From positions 270,501-334,500 of the forward strand of contig CM067317.1 of assembly GCA_034231615.1 (NCBI GenBank): a stretch of 64,000 nucleotides of DNA. The letters are read 5' to 3'. Origin of the DNA: Meghimatium bilineatum (Eukaryota; Mollusca; Gastropoda; Stylommatophora; Philomycidae). A model generated the notes under the pieces. The model worked only from the letters and a program-made list of their open reading frames with translations, had not been told where the DNA came from and searched no databases. This document shows, in pieces, positions 10,495 to 21,735 of this stretch; the stretch's first letter is position 1; each line of letters begins with the position of its first letter. The position numbers and the translations under genes were made by a program.

Positions 10495-10550
10495 GTTTGT
10501 ACTCTCTGAGATACATCAATCAAACATCATGTCAACATATGCTCAAACTT
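10495..10550 (-). pseudogene. Acceptor-side fragment of an exon 12 copy
   Basis: The minus strand has catatgttgacatgatgt, then gatgtatctcag and a short coding remnant (AGAGTACAAACATGTACC). It matches the intron/exon border of the copy at 6.6-6.7 kb. Confidence 0.5.
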
Positions 10551-10554
10551 CTCT

Positions 10555-10780
10555 TATGAGCTCATTCTCAATCTTCTGCAGATAAGCAGGATATAGTCCG
10601 ATGAATGGAATGTGTTGTCTTAGTTTACAGCTTTGCTGTGATACCTGTGCCTTTGAGCCTGGAGCATCCAACTTCAGCATGGCTTCTAGGTTACTTACGC
10701 AGATGTTTGAACCACTTTGTTGTGAGTAAGCCACAAAGTCCCATCCTAGGTCACTTACCCAGATGTTTCAAGCACTTTGT
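10555..10780 (-). mobile_element. LINE-A 3' UTR tail, solo, diverged
   Basis: Contains gcagataagcaggatatagt and aatggaatgtgttgtc, then catccaacttcagcatggct, matching the minus strand of the LINE-A 3' UTR at 51.85-52.09 kb. A short stretch (acttacgcagatgttt) is duplicated at 10694-10790. Confidence 0.55.
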
Positions 10781-11115
10781 TACCAGTAAGTGACGAATTC
10801 CGATCCGCATCTGTTAATTTCGCTTGCTACTGAGCTATCTGTATAAATATTTACATCTTGTAGCTTTGAGTACTGTTCTACAAGTTCTTGTATCATTCCC
10901 TCTGCCTTGGTCGCAGCCACATCGTGAAACTCTCTTCCTAGTTGAATGACAACATTCATCAAGGAGTTTCTCTCTGTTTACTTTTAGCCATTTATCATAG
11001 ATTCTATCAGCTCTGGTGTTTTGTGACCGAGACCACATACATTTAGTGTTACTGTTCTTGTGTTCTTAATTTTTAGCTTCTGTTGTAGGTTTAAAGCAAT
11101 TTTTAGGCACTGCTT
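10781..11115 (-). mobile_element. LINE-E RNase H fragment
   Basis: The minus strand reads EGMIQELVEQYSKLQDVN and IYTDSSVASEIN, matching IIYTDGSV of the LINE-E RNase H domain at 58.0 kb (catalytic D present, G changed to S). Truncated. Confidence 0.6.
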
Positions 11116-11194
11116 GCTTGCAAGACTTCTTGAATGGGATGTTTGTACATGTGTATGTTAACACACAAGGTGACAATGGAGACCTGTGAGCAAT

Positions 11195-14100
11195 TCTAGT
11201 GCTATTGTTCTGTGTGCAACAATTCTAGTGCTATTGTTCTGTGTGCAACAATTCTAGTGCTATTGTTCTGTGTGCAACAATTCTAGTGCTATTGTTCTGT
11301 GTGCAACAATTCTAGTGCTATTGTTCTGTGTGCAACAATTCTAGTGCTATTGTTCTGTGTGCAACAATTCTAGTGCTATTGTTCTGTGTGCAACAATTCT
11401 AGTGCTATTGTTCTGTGTGCAACAATTCTAGTGCTATTGTTCTGAGTGCAGCAATTCTAGTGGTATTATTCTGTGTGCAACAATCCTTGTGCTATTGTTC
11501 TGTGTGCAGCAATCCTCGTGTTATTGTTCTGTGTGCAACAATCATTGTGTTATTGTTCTGTGTGCAACAATCATTGTGTTATTGTTCTGTGTGCAGAAAT
11601 CCTTGTGTTATTGTTCTGTGTGCAACAATCATTGTGTTATTGTTCTGTGTGCAACAATCATTGTATTATTGTTCTGTGTGCAGAAATCCTTGTGTTATTG
11701 TTCTGTGTGCAACAATTCTAGTGCTATTATTCTGTGTGCAACAATCCTTGTGTTATTGTTATGTGTGCAACAATCCTTGTGTTATTGTTCTGTGTGCAGC
11801 AATTCTAGTGCTATTGTTCTGTGTGCAGAAATTCTAGTGCTATTGTTCTGTGTGCAACAATTCTAGTGCTATTATTTTGTGAGCAGCTATTCTAGTGTTA
11901 TTGTTCTGTGTGCAACAATTCTAGTGCTATTATTCTGTGAGTATTCTAGTGTTATTGTTCTGTGTGCAGAAATTCTAGTGCTATTATTCTGTGTGCAACA
12001 ATCCTTGTGTTATTGTTCTGTGTGCAACAATTCTAGTGCTATTATTCTGTGTGCAACAATCCTTGTGTTATTGTTATGTGTGCAACAATCCTTGTGTTAT
12101 TGTTCTGTGTGCAGCAATTCTAGTGCTATTGTTCTGTGTGCAGAAATTCTAGTGCTATTGTTCTGTGTGCAACAATTCTAGTGCTATTATTTTGTGAGCA
12201 GCTATTCTAGTGCTATTGTTCTGTGTGCAACAATTCTAGTGCTATTATTCTGTGAGTATTCTAGTGCTATTGTTCTGTGTGCAACAATTCTAGTGGTATT
12301 ATTCTGTATGCAACAATTATAATGCTATTGTTCTGTGTGCAGCTATTCTAGTGCTTTAGTTCTGTGTGCAACAATTCCAGTGCTATTATTCTGTGTGCAG
12401 CAATTCTAGTGTTATAGTTCTGTGTGCAACAATTCTAATGCTATTGTTCTGTGTGCAGCTATTCTAGTGCTTTAGTTCTGTGTGCAACAATTCCAGTGCT
12501 ATTTTTCTGTGTGCAGCAATTCTAGTGTTATTGTTCTGTGTGCAACAATTCTAGTGCTATTATTCTGTGTGCAGCTATTCTAGTGCTATTGTTCTTTGTG
12601 CAGCAATTCTAGTGCTATTATTCTGTGTGCAACAATTCTAGTGCTATTTTTCTGTGTGCAGCAATTCTAGTGCTATTATTCTGTGTGCAGCAATTCTAGT
12701 GCTATTGAACTGTGTGCAACAATTCTAGTGCTATTTTCTGTGTGCAACAATTCTAGTGCTATTATTCTGTGTGCAACAATTCTAGTGCTATTGTTCTGTG
12801 TGCAACAATTCTAGTGCTATTGTTCTGTGTGCAACAATTCTAGTGCTATTTTTCTGTGTGCAACAATTCTAGTGCTCTTATTCTGTGTGCAACAATTCTA
12901 GTGCTATTGTTCTGTGTACAGCAATTCTAGTGCTATTGGTCTGAGTGCAGCAATTCTAGTGCTATTGTTCTGTGTGCAACAATCCTTGTGTTATTGTTCT
13001 GTGTGCAACAATTCTAGTGCTATTATTTTGTGAGCAGCTATTCTAGTGTTATTGTTCTGTGTGCAACAATTCTAGTGCTATTATTCTGTGAGTATTCTAG
13101 TGTTATTGTTCTGTGTGCAGAAATTCTAGTGCTATTATTCTGTGTGCAACAATCCTTGTGTTATTGTTCTGTGTGCAACAATTCTAGTGCTATTATTCTG
13201 TGTGCAACAATCCTTGTGTTATTGTTATGTGTGCAACAATCCTTGTGTTATTGTTCTGTGTGCAGCAATTCTAGTGCTATTGTTCTGTGTGCAGAAATTC
13301 TAGTGCTATTGTTCTGTGTGCAACAATTCTAGTGCTATTATTTTGTGAGCAGCTATTCTAGTGCTATTGTTCTGTGTGCAACAATTCTAGTGCTATTATT
13401 CTGTGAGTATTCTAGTGCTATTGTTCTGTGTGCAACAATTCTAGTGGTATTATTCTGTATGCAACAATTATAATGCTATTGTTCTGTGTGCAGCTATTCT
13501 AGTGCTTTAGTTCTGTGTGCAACAATTCCAGTGCTATTATTCTGTGTGCAGCAATTCTAGTGTTATAGTTCTGTGTGCAACAATTCTAATGCTATTGTTC
13601 TGTGTGCAGCTATTCTAGTGCTTTAGTTCTGTGTGCAACAATTCCAGTGCTATTTTTCTGTGTGCAGCAATTCTAGTGTTATTGTTCTGTGTGCAACAAT
13701 TCTAGTGCTATTATTCTGTGTGCAGCTATTCTAGTGCTATTGTTCTTTGTGCAGCAATTCTAGTGCTATTATTCTGTGTGCAACAATTCTAGTGCTATTT
13801 TTCTGTGTGCAGCAATTCTAGTGCTATTATTCTGTGTGCAGCAATTCTAGTGCTATTGAACTGTGTGCAACAATTCTAGTGCTATTTTCTGTGTGCAACA
13901 ATTCTAGTGCTATTATTCTGTGTGCAACAATTCTAGTGCTATTGTTCTGTGTGCAACAATTCTAGTGCTATTGTTCTGTGTGCAACAATTCTAGTGCTAT
14001 TTTTCTGTGTGCAACAATTCTAGTGCTCTTATTCTGTGTGCAACAATTCTAGTGCTATTGTTCTGTGTACAGCAATTCTAGTGCTATTGGTCTGAGTGCA

Positions 14101-14877
14101 GCAATTCTAGTGCTATTATTCTGTGTGCAACAATCCTTGTGTTATTGTTCTGTGTGCAACAATTCTAGTGCTATTGTTCTGTGTGCAACAATTCTAGTGG
14201 TATTATTCTGTGTGCAACAATTCTAGTGCTATTGTTCTGTGTGCAGCTGTTCTAGTGCTTTAGTTCTGTGCGCAACAATTCCAGTGCTATTATTCTGTGT
14301 GCAGCAATTCTAGTGTTATTGTTCTGTGTGCAACAATTCTAGTGCTATTATTCTATGTGCAGCTATTCTAGTGCTATTGTTCTGTGTGCAACAATTCTAG
14401 TGCTATTATTCTGTGTGCAACAATTCTAGTGCTATTGTTCTGTGTGCAGCAATTCTAGTGCTATTGTTCTGTGTGCAGCAATTCTAGTGCTATTGTTCTG
14501 TGTGCAACAATTCTAGTGCTATTGTTCTGTGTGCAACAATTCTAGTGCTATTGTTCTGTGTGCAACAATTCTAGTGCTATTGTTCTGTGTGCAACAATTC
14601 TAGTGCTATTTTTCTGTGTGCAACAATTCTAGTGCTATTATTCTGTGTGCAACAATTCTAGTGCTATTGGTCTGAGTGCAGCAATTCTAGTGCTATTGTT
14701 CTGTGTGCAACAATCCTTGTGTTATTGTTCTGTGTGCAACAATTCTAGTGCTATTGTTCTGTGTGGAACAATTCTAGTGCTATTGTTCTGTGTGCAACAA
14801 TTCTAGTGCTATTATTCTGTGTGCAACAATTCTAGTGCTATTGTTCTGTGTGCAACAATCCTTGTGTTATTGTTCTG
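11195..14877. repeat. 29-30-bp minisatellite, 3.7 kb, with an internal 1151-bp duplication
   Basis: More than 120 units of attctagtgctattgttctg followed by tgtgcaaca, with variants (cagcta, cagaaa, gagtatt). Marker variants recur 1151 bases apart, for example gctattgaac at 12701 and 13852, so about 11.87-13.02 kb was copied to 13.02-14.17 kb almost without change. Its CNNxxxVIVLC-type ORFs are repeat artefacts. Intron 11. Confidence 0.92.
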
Positions 14878-14927
14878 ATCCTAAGTTCCAGAATTCCAAC
14901 TTCAGAGCAACTGATCTAGTAAATATC

Positions 14928-14991
14928 CATCAAATCTGCTTACCAAACGTGTAAGAATACATCAAATGTACTCACCAAATGTGTAAGTATC
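14928..14991 (-). repeat. 32-bp direct duplication of the exon 11 end and donor
   Basis: The units begin catcaaat at 14928 and 14960. The upper unit covers the last 16 coding bases of exon 11 and its donor; the lower copy keeps a donor-like gtaagc. Use of the distal donor would add a stop codon (TGA) shortly after the true border. Confidence 0.7.
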
Positions 14992-15085
14992 CATATGTGA
15001 CAGTCTAGAAGGCTCAAGGGTTTCATGGTCAAGAATTACAACATTAAACCCTCGACCTCCATCGTTAGTTTTCCCATCAATGCGT
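14976..15085 (-). CDS. Exon 11: GRGFN core and DTY segment of GG domain 2
   Basis: 110 nt, acceptor taatttcag, donor gtgagt, phase 2 to 1. It encodes RIDGKTNDGGRGFNVVILD and, later, SHMDTYTF. It equals exons 5+6 of domain 1 in length (59+51), so one intron differs between the domains. The last 16 coding bases plus the donor are duplicated in the intron (14928-14959). The large 30-bp array starts about 100 bases below the donor. Confidence 0.88.
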
Positions 15086-15149
15086 CTGAAATTATTACCA
15101 TCTGTCAGTGTCAAAATACAATACAAATACCAAAGTACAAATACATCAC

Positions 15150-15455
15150 TTAGATTTTTTCAATAGCCCATATCGGTGTCAATGACAGATCTGTATCCAT
15201 AATGTGCTTGGGTGCCAAAGATATGTGTTGTCAATAATGTCTCAGTGTCAATGATCTGTGCTGTCAATAAGTACAAACATGTAAGTAAGTAAAAACATGT
15301 CTGAGTGTCAGTGATCTGTGTTGTCAATAATATGTTTGAGTGTCAGTGTCAATGATCTGGTTTGGTGTAAATGATATGCCTGTGTGTCAATGATATCTTT
15401 GGGTGTCTTTTATATCTCTGGGTGTCAATGATATAATAAGATTTATATAAACCTG
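15150..15455. repeat. Degenerate minisatellite above exon 11
   Basis: Loose repeats of gtgtcaatgatctgtg and ttgtcaataatatg, some 30-40 bp apart. Intron 10. Confidence 0.5.
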
Positions 15456-15465
15456 TTAGTGTCAT

Positions 15466-16365
15466 ATGAATGTCACACTGGAGACATCAGCACAAAAATC
15501 ACTGACACTGATTCTGACACTGAGGCAGACTCAAACAGAAAGATTGAATAGAATCCATAATGAGGCAATGCGAATCATTTTGGAGTGTACGAAAGATAGA
15601 TCGGCACAGACTATGCGATACTTACTTGATTGGCCAACTGCATGGCAAAGAATACAAATATGCAAGGAGCAAGCCTACCTACAAATCACCACTGATAAAG
15701 AGCACCCTTTACACCTTGAAATTCTCAAAGTGAAAGACAGTCGACTTAAGAGAGGATATTATACAGAGTTTGTGCAGATTGGAGGATGTGCTACCTGGTG
15801 CGGAATTGGGTCGGGCACCCTTAGATTGTCTGACAGCCTTCAAAGTAATAACACTCAATAGAGAATGCAGGGAATGGTGCCTGACAGTGGTGAAGTCGGA
15901 GGTGCTGGCTCTGATTAGTGAGAATTCCAGGGAAAGTGGCATGATTATAAATGTAGATGGGTCAGTTGAGAGACACATCATGAGTTCACAGGACTTCATG
16001 ACACAGAAGTGGGGGAAGATCATCAGAGTGGAATGTTGTGCGTTCGCTCAGATGACAAACAGCATAACAATGGAGATTATGGCAGTAACTAAAGCTTTGA
16101 AATGGGTGTGCTCGCAGACTGCGACACATGCCTGTATACTCAGTAACTCGATGAGCATGATAGTGAAAGTGCAGGTGAGGTACATTCAGGAACAGTGGCT
16201 GGATGCAGTAAAGAATTCCTGTGTGCGTAAAATGACTCTTATTTTTATGCAGAGACATGCATAAAAAGGTAATGAGATAGCAGATAGGTTGGCTGCACCA
16301 TTGGCTACTATGGTTGTTGGTGGAGCAATGGATTGGGCAGATATTTTAAATGCCCTATGGGGTAG
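15466..16365 (+). mobile_element. LINE-F fragment (RT end and RNase H)
   Basis: Reads RLNRIHNEAMRIILECT, LLDWPTAWQRIQICKEQAYL, then in the next frame IINVDGSVERH, ITMEIMAVTKALKW and LSNSMSMIVKVQ, an RNase H domain with D, E and D-like positions (the S-D-S box changed to S-N-S). It is frameshifted at about 15.8 kb and joins directly to PLE sequence at 16366. Confidence 0.7.
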
Positions 16366-18030
16366 GGCATAAAAATATACTTATGAAGTATATTGGTGAG
16401 ACTGGTAGACGTTTAGCAGATAGATTCGCCAAACATTTGAGAGATATCACGAATCATCGTGACTCCCCAGTGGCTAATCATTTTAACAGTCCGTCACATC
16501 ATGGTAGCTCTGATGTCTCTGTAACCGGTTTGTTACGTTGTTATACCGGTGACCGGCAATGTCAGTCCTTGGAATATCACACGGAGTCTTGCAACCACAC
16601 GGAATGAACATTAATCACCGTTTTGTTTGAGTTACCCACCTTTTCTTTATACCCTCTACTCCCGTATTGCACTGATTCTTGTAATTATTTGTCTTTGTAC
16701 ACTTTCGTGAGTAATTATTATTTTTGTGTTTGCCGTACTTCTATATAATTCTTTTATGTCTTCTTTCGTTTGTGTATGTCAATATGTGATTATTTTGTAC
16801 TCTGCCATTTTGTTATTGTTAAATCATTTACATATTTAGATTTTGATTTCCTCATTTTTATTGCAGTTGTCTCTTCGATGGGTGCCCACACATGTATAGT
16901 TATTTGTATATGCATTTCGTTTTACATGGTTCTATGTATCCACACAATTACTTTGGGCCACACATTTGTATGTATACATATGCAGTTGTTATAGCATTAT
17001 CTTTATGTGAACGAACGTTTATATTTACATTAATATATGTATATGTTTCTATGTGTACGAATGTTCATGTTATTGTTTTTATTTATTTGAGAAAGTGTTT
17101 ATGTGGATGAATGTTCATATTTATGTGTATATATATATATATTTATGTGAGCGCTTGTTTATGTTAATGCACGTATCTCCATTCTGTGTCAATGTGTATA
17201 CCTATTCTGGTGTGAGCCCTTTCCTGTGTGTGGATACATTTACATGCCTGTGCATTTTGTGTGGGTATCCTTCACACATCTGTGTCCATTTTGTTATGTG
17301 TTTATTTCTTGACTCTTGGTGTTTGTATACATTTCTATGTATGTTTAGGTTTGGTTTTATATATATGTTTATGTCTATATTTGGTTTCACATTCATTCCA
17401 TGCGTTTCAAATGTTGATTCTTCTTGTATCCTTCCTTCCCCAAACCCACTCACCCCACCACCACACAACCTCATCATTACTCATTTATCACTGTCATATG
17501 CCATTCTGGTTGGCATAGGTGACCATGGTTCTCTGTTCACAGTAGGATCGCTGTTTCCAAGCCTTGCTAGGTTGTCACATGAATATTTTCTCACGTCCCC
17601 ATCTGTCTCTGTTCCCTTCAGTCGTGCCTGTTGTGACTATGTTCTTAAAACCTGCCTGTCTGATAGAGTGACACAAGGGGTATTTTTCTTATCTTTTTCT
17701 TTTATTATTCTTGCACTCATCTATAGTGTCTCTAATTTCCCACTTTCGGTTACTTTATAATGAATGCACGCATTTTCACTTTTACTAGATGCGTTGCCAT
17801 CCCTGCGCTATTATGGAGACGGGGGCTTGATGAAATATAGTCATTTATTTTGTTGTTTATTTTGTCGTTTTCTGTTGTTATTCTCTTGAAAAAGGTTCAA
17901 TTTGAGCCGATACGTGGAGAATTGTCCTGTTTAGTTTTATTGTATGTTTTTTTAAATATATTTTTATTAATAGGCAAGGTAAGTGTTTTAGTAACCTGTT
18001 TAACTCATTTTGCTTTACTATTTGTTCATT
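16366..18030 (+). mobile_element. PLE 3' part: GIY-YIG endonuclease end and long 3' UTR
   Basis: Reads KYIGETGRRLADRFAKHLRD, SPVANHFNSPSHHG and a short end with a stop at 16604-16606. R and H of the endonuclease core are visible, but the upstream GIY and zinc finger are gone. A t-rich 3' region of about 1.4 kb follows, with ttctcttgaaaaaggttcaa and cgtggagaa, also seen in the palindrome at 1.6-2.1 kb. ORFs in the t-rich part look like composition artefacts. Confidence 0.65.
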
Positions 18031-18786
18031 AGGTTACTGTGGCACCATCCACTTTGTCAGACACCCTCTGACCATTTGGTTATTCATATTTTTTACAGTT
18101 TTCTCCAAGATTTATGGCTGTATGGGCATACATCAGCATTTATGGGTTTTTACGTGAATTTCTGCAGTTCTGTACGTTTTTTTTTTTTGTTTACTAAATT
18201 TAGTGTTGACACTGATTTTTTTGCATATATTTTAGGTGCAGCAGTGATTTGTGCGGTTTTTATTTAATATTTTTGACAACAGTGGCGTTTGCAGATTTTA
18301 ACATGTGATGCCGGTCTTGGGGTGCAGTGTTGGTGGCAACACTGCTTTCAACACATTTCCAGTACTTTAATTATTTGCTGTGCTGGGGAAGTTGTCTTTA
18401 TACCGTACTCATGGAATTCTTGTCCACTTGCATTGACAGTATATCTACACTACACATGTATTTTGCATCTAGGCCTATACATCGTTTAAGGTAGTGTAGG
18501 TAGGCCTAAAGTTAAATAATAGAATATGTAGGCCTAAATCTGAACTTTAGACTTATCTTTGCATAATACTTTTACAATAATTTGTATTGCATAAAGTTGT
18601 AAATCTGCTGCTGGAAAATACAGAACAACAAATACAATTTATATACACCAATTTGTGTTTGTTGTGTCACATATGATGCTGGTAATAAAACATTACACTT
18701 TATTTATGGCATATAGAAATATTATATTTTTTATATATTAGATTCTAATAAAGTATATATTATCCTTTATTACATAATAATATTAG
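18031..18786. other. AT-rich intron sequence, no gene seen
   Basis: T-rich up to about 18.3 kb, then three scattered taggccta motifs (18.47-18.54 kb). No splice-bounded frame or repeat array recognised. Confidence 0.4.
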
Positions 18787-18787
18787 G

Positions 18788-18870
18788 TCTGGCTCTGTGA
18801 CAGCGTGGTATAGATCGTGTCTGTGCTGGATGATGTACCGAGTTCGATCCCAGCAACAGGTGGGCAGTAC
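18788..18870 (+). mobile_element. tRNA-derived SINE head
   Basis: Box A-like tggtatagatcg (18806-18817) and box B-like gagttcgatcc (18840-18850), 34 bp apart, fit a tRNA-derived Pol III promoter. The acceptor stem does not pair, so it is not an intact tRNA. Confidence 0.55.
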
Positions 18871-18925
18871 AAAAAACAAAGGCAAACTATTGAACGTATT
18901 TATAATTGCCTAACTGGAATCAAAG

Positions 18926-19033
18926 CTCTATGGGACACTGTATGAACTACAAAAGACAGTGAGTTTTATTAAGGAGACAGAATTACAGATATAGACATGT
19001 TTCAAGTGAACGAAAGAAGAAGAATAATTGCCT
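18926..19033 (+). mobile_element. LINE-G 3' terminal copy
   Basis: About 105 bases matching 537-640 (ctatgggacactgtatgaac to gaacgaaagaagaagaa), ending in an aag-rich tail. A severely 5'-truncated copy. Confidence 0.6.
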
Positions 19034-19035
19034 AG

Positions 19036-19745
19036 AAAATAATAATCATCATCATCAAGTGCCACCTCTGCAACGAAGGTCGGCTGCAACATCCTCTGCC
19101 TCTTGTTTTGATGGTGCACTCTGCTAGACTGTAACCTGTCCATCTTGTGATGTTACTCTCCCACTTGTATCTCTGCCTACCTCTTGCCAGTCTTGTTCGC
19201 TTCCCTTTGATTTTACCTTCAAGTAAGGTCTTTAATAAGTATCATGTCTTTTAATGTGTCCAAAATATTTTATTTTCCTGATCTTTATTTCTCTTAGTAA
19301 TTCTTTCTTCATATTAAGTGTTTTTAGCACTTCTTTGTTTTCTTCTCTTTCCATGATGTTCTCCCTATTCTTCTATATACCCACATCTCAAAGGTATCAA
19401 TTCTGTCTTCTAATTGTTTATTTAGTGTCCATGTTTCTGAGCCATACATTAATATAGAATAGATGTACCATTTATACTTCTTATTTTTAACTTGTTTGTA
19501 ATTTGTTTAGATATTACTATTTTCCTCATGTCATTGAAGTTACTTTTAGCCATTCCTACTCTCCTTTTAACTTCTGTTTCACATCTGCCATCATTTGTGG
19601 CTATGTGTCCAAAATATTGATAATGTTTTACTTGTTTTAGTTTCTCTCCATGTATGTTTATGTTTAGCTCTTGTTCTTCTGTGTCTTTGCTGATTGTCAT
19701 GGTTTTTTATATTTATATCCAGTCCATATTCTTTTAAAAGAATAT
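19036..19745 (-). mobile_element. LINE-C 3' part
   Basis: The minus strand reads ELNINIHGEKLKQVKHYQYF, GRCETEVKRRVGMAKSNFND and later a KRTR-x-ARGRQRYKWES tail, matching LINE-C at 25.05-25.2 and 26.0 kb. It ends in an atg-rich tail (tgatgatgatgatt). Confidence 0.65.
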
Positions 19746-19978
19746 ATTCCTAGTCTAGAAACGTCCATATTCCTAGAATATCACTACAGCCAAAAAAGGC
19801 TGGGTTGATGGCCACGTCCTGAATAGGATATAAAACCTATTTTTTTCTATTAGGGCCTAAATCAGATTTGTGTATTTATTGGCAGTGTGTAACAAAAACA
19901 TCTGCTGAAGGAGTTTGTTGTGATGCTTGGTGTTGTCATTCAAACCCTTTTTTTCAAAAGGGATAGGGATCAATGTAA

Positions 19979-20401
19979 ATCATGAAATTTTACACTTAGC
20001 AACATGTAAGGGGTAAACCTGCACAAACAACTAAACTTCCCACAAACAAATCATGAAATTTACACTTAGCAACATGTAAGGGGTAAACCTGCACAAACAA
20101 CTAAACTTCCCACAAACAAATCATGAAATTTACACTTAGCAACATGTAAGGGGTAAACCTGCACAAACAACTAAACTTCCCACAAACAAATCATGAAATT
20201 TACACTTAGCAACATGTAAGGGGTAAACCTGCACAAACAACTAAACTTCTCACAAACAAATCATGAAATTTACACTTAGCAACATGTAAGGGGTAAACCT
20301 GCACAAACAACTAAACTTCCCACAAACAAATCATGAAATTTACACTTAGCAACATGTAAGGGGTAAACCTGCACAAACAACTAAACTTCCCACAAACAAA
20401 T
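19979..20401. repeat. 70-bp minisatellite, 6 near-identical units
   Basis: Units start tcatgaaatttacacttagc at 19980, 20051, 20121, 20191, 20261 and 20331 with almost no differences (one c/t change, one extra t), so the array is recent. Confidence 0.92.
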
Positions 20402-20712
20402 GTGGATAATTGCACATTCCACAAAAATGTAATAATAGGGTTTTACAAATAATAAATTAAATTGCTTATTTGGCCCAACAACACGCCCTGGCGACAAGGT
20501 CGTAGATAGGAGGGGGATGTTCATATACCCTCCCAGCAGAACAAAATATGAATTTGAGCAGGGTACTGTTGATTGTCAAAAAGGGTGGCCAAAAAAATCA
20601 AAGGATCTTTTTTTATATTTCTTATGTGGAGATTGTGTATGGTTTTTCATGTTTAATTATGGTTTTTCAGAACTTTTTGTATGGTTTTTAGTCTCAACTG
20701 GTTAACATCTAT

Positions 20713-20995
20713 GGAACTGTGTCAGAAGTGAGAGAAAACCATTGAAAAGTGTTGAATCTGGGAAAAACTCGAAAACAGAGAATTGTTTGAGAAGTGAGGA
20801 AGCCACAGAAAAGTTTTGAATCTGGGAAAATATTAAGAACATAGAACTGTGTCAGAAGTGACAGGAAACCATAGAAATAAGAACAGAGAACTGTTCAGAA
20901 GTAAGAGGAAACCATAGAAATAAGAACTATGTCAGAAGAGGAAACCATAGAAAAGTGTTGAATCTGGGAAACTCTCAAGCACATAGAACATGTTT
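20713..20995. repeat. About 54-bp degenerate tandem repeat
   Basis: Copies of gaactgtgtcagaagtgag followed by gaaaaccatagaaaagtgtt and gaatctgggaaaa, with deletions. No coding content. Confidence 0.7.
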
Positions 20996-21030
20996 CTGGA
21001 ACAGTTCTCTGATGTGCTCTGACTTATTCA

Positions 21031-21179
21031 AAAATGTTCTCATAAAATAGCCACCAAAAATGTATTCAAGTAAAATTACCCACACAAAAATGTATTCACG
21101 TAAAATTACTCAAACAAAAATTTACACACAGAAAATTACTACAAAAAAATGTACTCACATAAAATTACCCACACAAATA
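21031..21179 (-). repeat. 30-bp tandem repeat whose last unit contains the exon 10 donor
   Basis: Five units (21031, 21061, 21091, 21121, 21150) of tgtattcacgtaaaattac followed by ycacacaaaaa. The unit at 21150-21179 spans the donor: 21159-21179 is coding. Other units carry donor-like gtgaat in the same place. Confidence 0.8.
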
Positions 21180-21342
21180 CTGGGTTTTCTCAAGTTTCCT
21201 TGCCCTGTGTCCACAGCCACAGCTGTACTACCATGTGGGCATGGCTGAGAGAGACCACAGTTGTCATAGCGAGCTCCAAGTTTCATCTCATCTCCTTGTA
21301 GCACATCCGGCATTGTATTATCCATACTGACTCTATCTCCCA
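21159..21342 (-). CDS. Exon 10: linker and start of GG domain 2
   Basis: 184 nt, acceptor gtgtctag, donor gtgagt, phase 1 to 2. It encodes LGDRVSMDNTMPDVLQGDEM, then KLGARYDNCGLSQPCPHGST and KPSICVGNF. NCGLSQPCP and ICV match the CGxxxPCP and ICx signatures of FAM3 domains. An earlier GT (GGGTAA) would break the frame, so gtgagt was chosen; it also keeps the ICV-to-GRG spacing equal to domain 1. Tandem repeats built on both splice sites flank it. Confidence 0.88.
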
Positions 21343-21540
21343 CTAGACACAGAAACAAAAATGTGTACAAATTAAACTATAGACACAAAAACAAATATGC
21401 ACAGATTACACTAGACACACACAAACAAATGTGTATAGATTACACTAGACATAAATAAAAAATATGCACTGATTACATTAGAAACACAAAAAAATGTGTA
21501 CAAATAACACTAGACATATATAAAAAAGTGTATAAAACAC
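21341..21540 (-). repeat. About 33-bp tandem repeat seeded at the exon 10 acceptor
   Basis: Six units starting cactagacac (or ctatagacac, cattagaaac) at about 21341, 21375, 21408, 21442, 21475 and 21507. The first contains the real acceptor (minus strand gtgtctag). The others repeat acceptor-like tgtctag further upstream in the intron. Confidence 0.75.
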
Positions 21541-21589
21541 ACATACATAAAATGAGTACTGAACACTATAGTTACAATTATGTATATGT

Positions 21590-21735
21590 AATAATTATCA
21601 CTGTTTATTATGCAGTACCGTAGTAAGTTATCAGTCCATATTATACAATACTCTAATATGTTATCATTGAATATTATACAATAACCTAGTAAGTTATTAT
21701 CCATATTATACAATACCCTAGTAACTTAATAGAAG
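21590..21735. repeat. About 36-bp tandem repeat, part 1
   Basis: Units like accctagtaagttatcagtc followed by catattatacaat. The same repeat resumes at 22700-22775 and as a single unit near 23300, so the array was split by later insertions. Confidence 0.7.

Noticed and set aside
11195-14877. Several 80-140 codon ORFs (VIVLCATI-like repeats)
   Set aside because: Produced by the 30-bp array, open in several frames, no conserved flank or splice context.
17053-17760. 235-codon ORF rich in C, F, Y
   Set aside because: Lies in the t-rich 3' region of a PLE; composition bias, overlapping ORFs in other frames, no domain.
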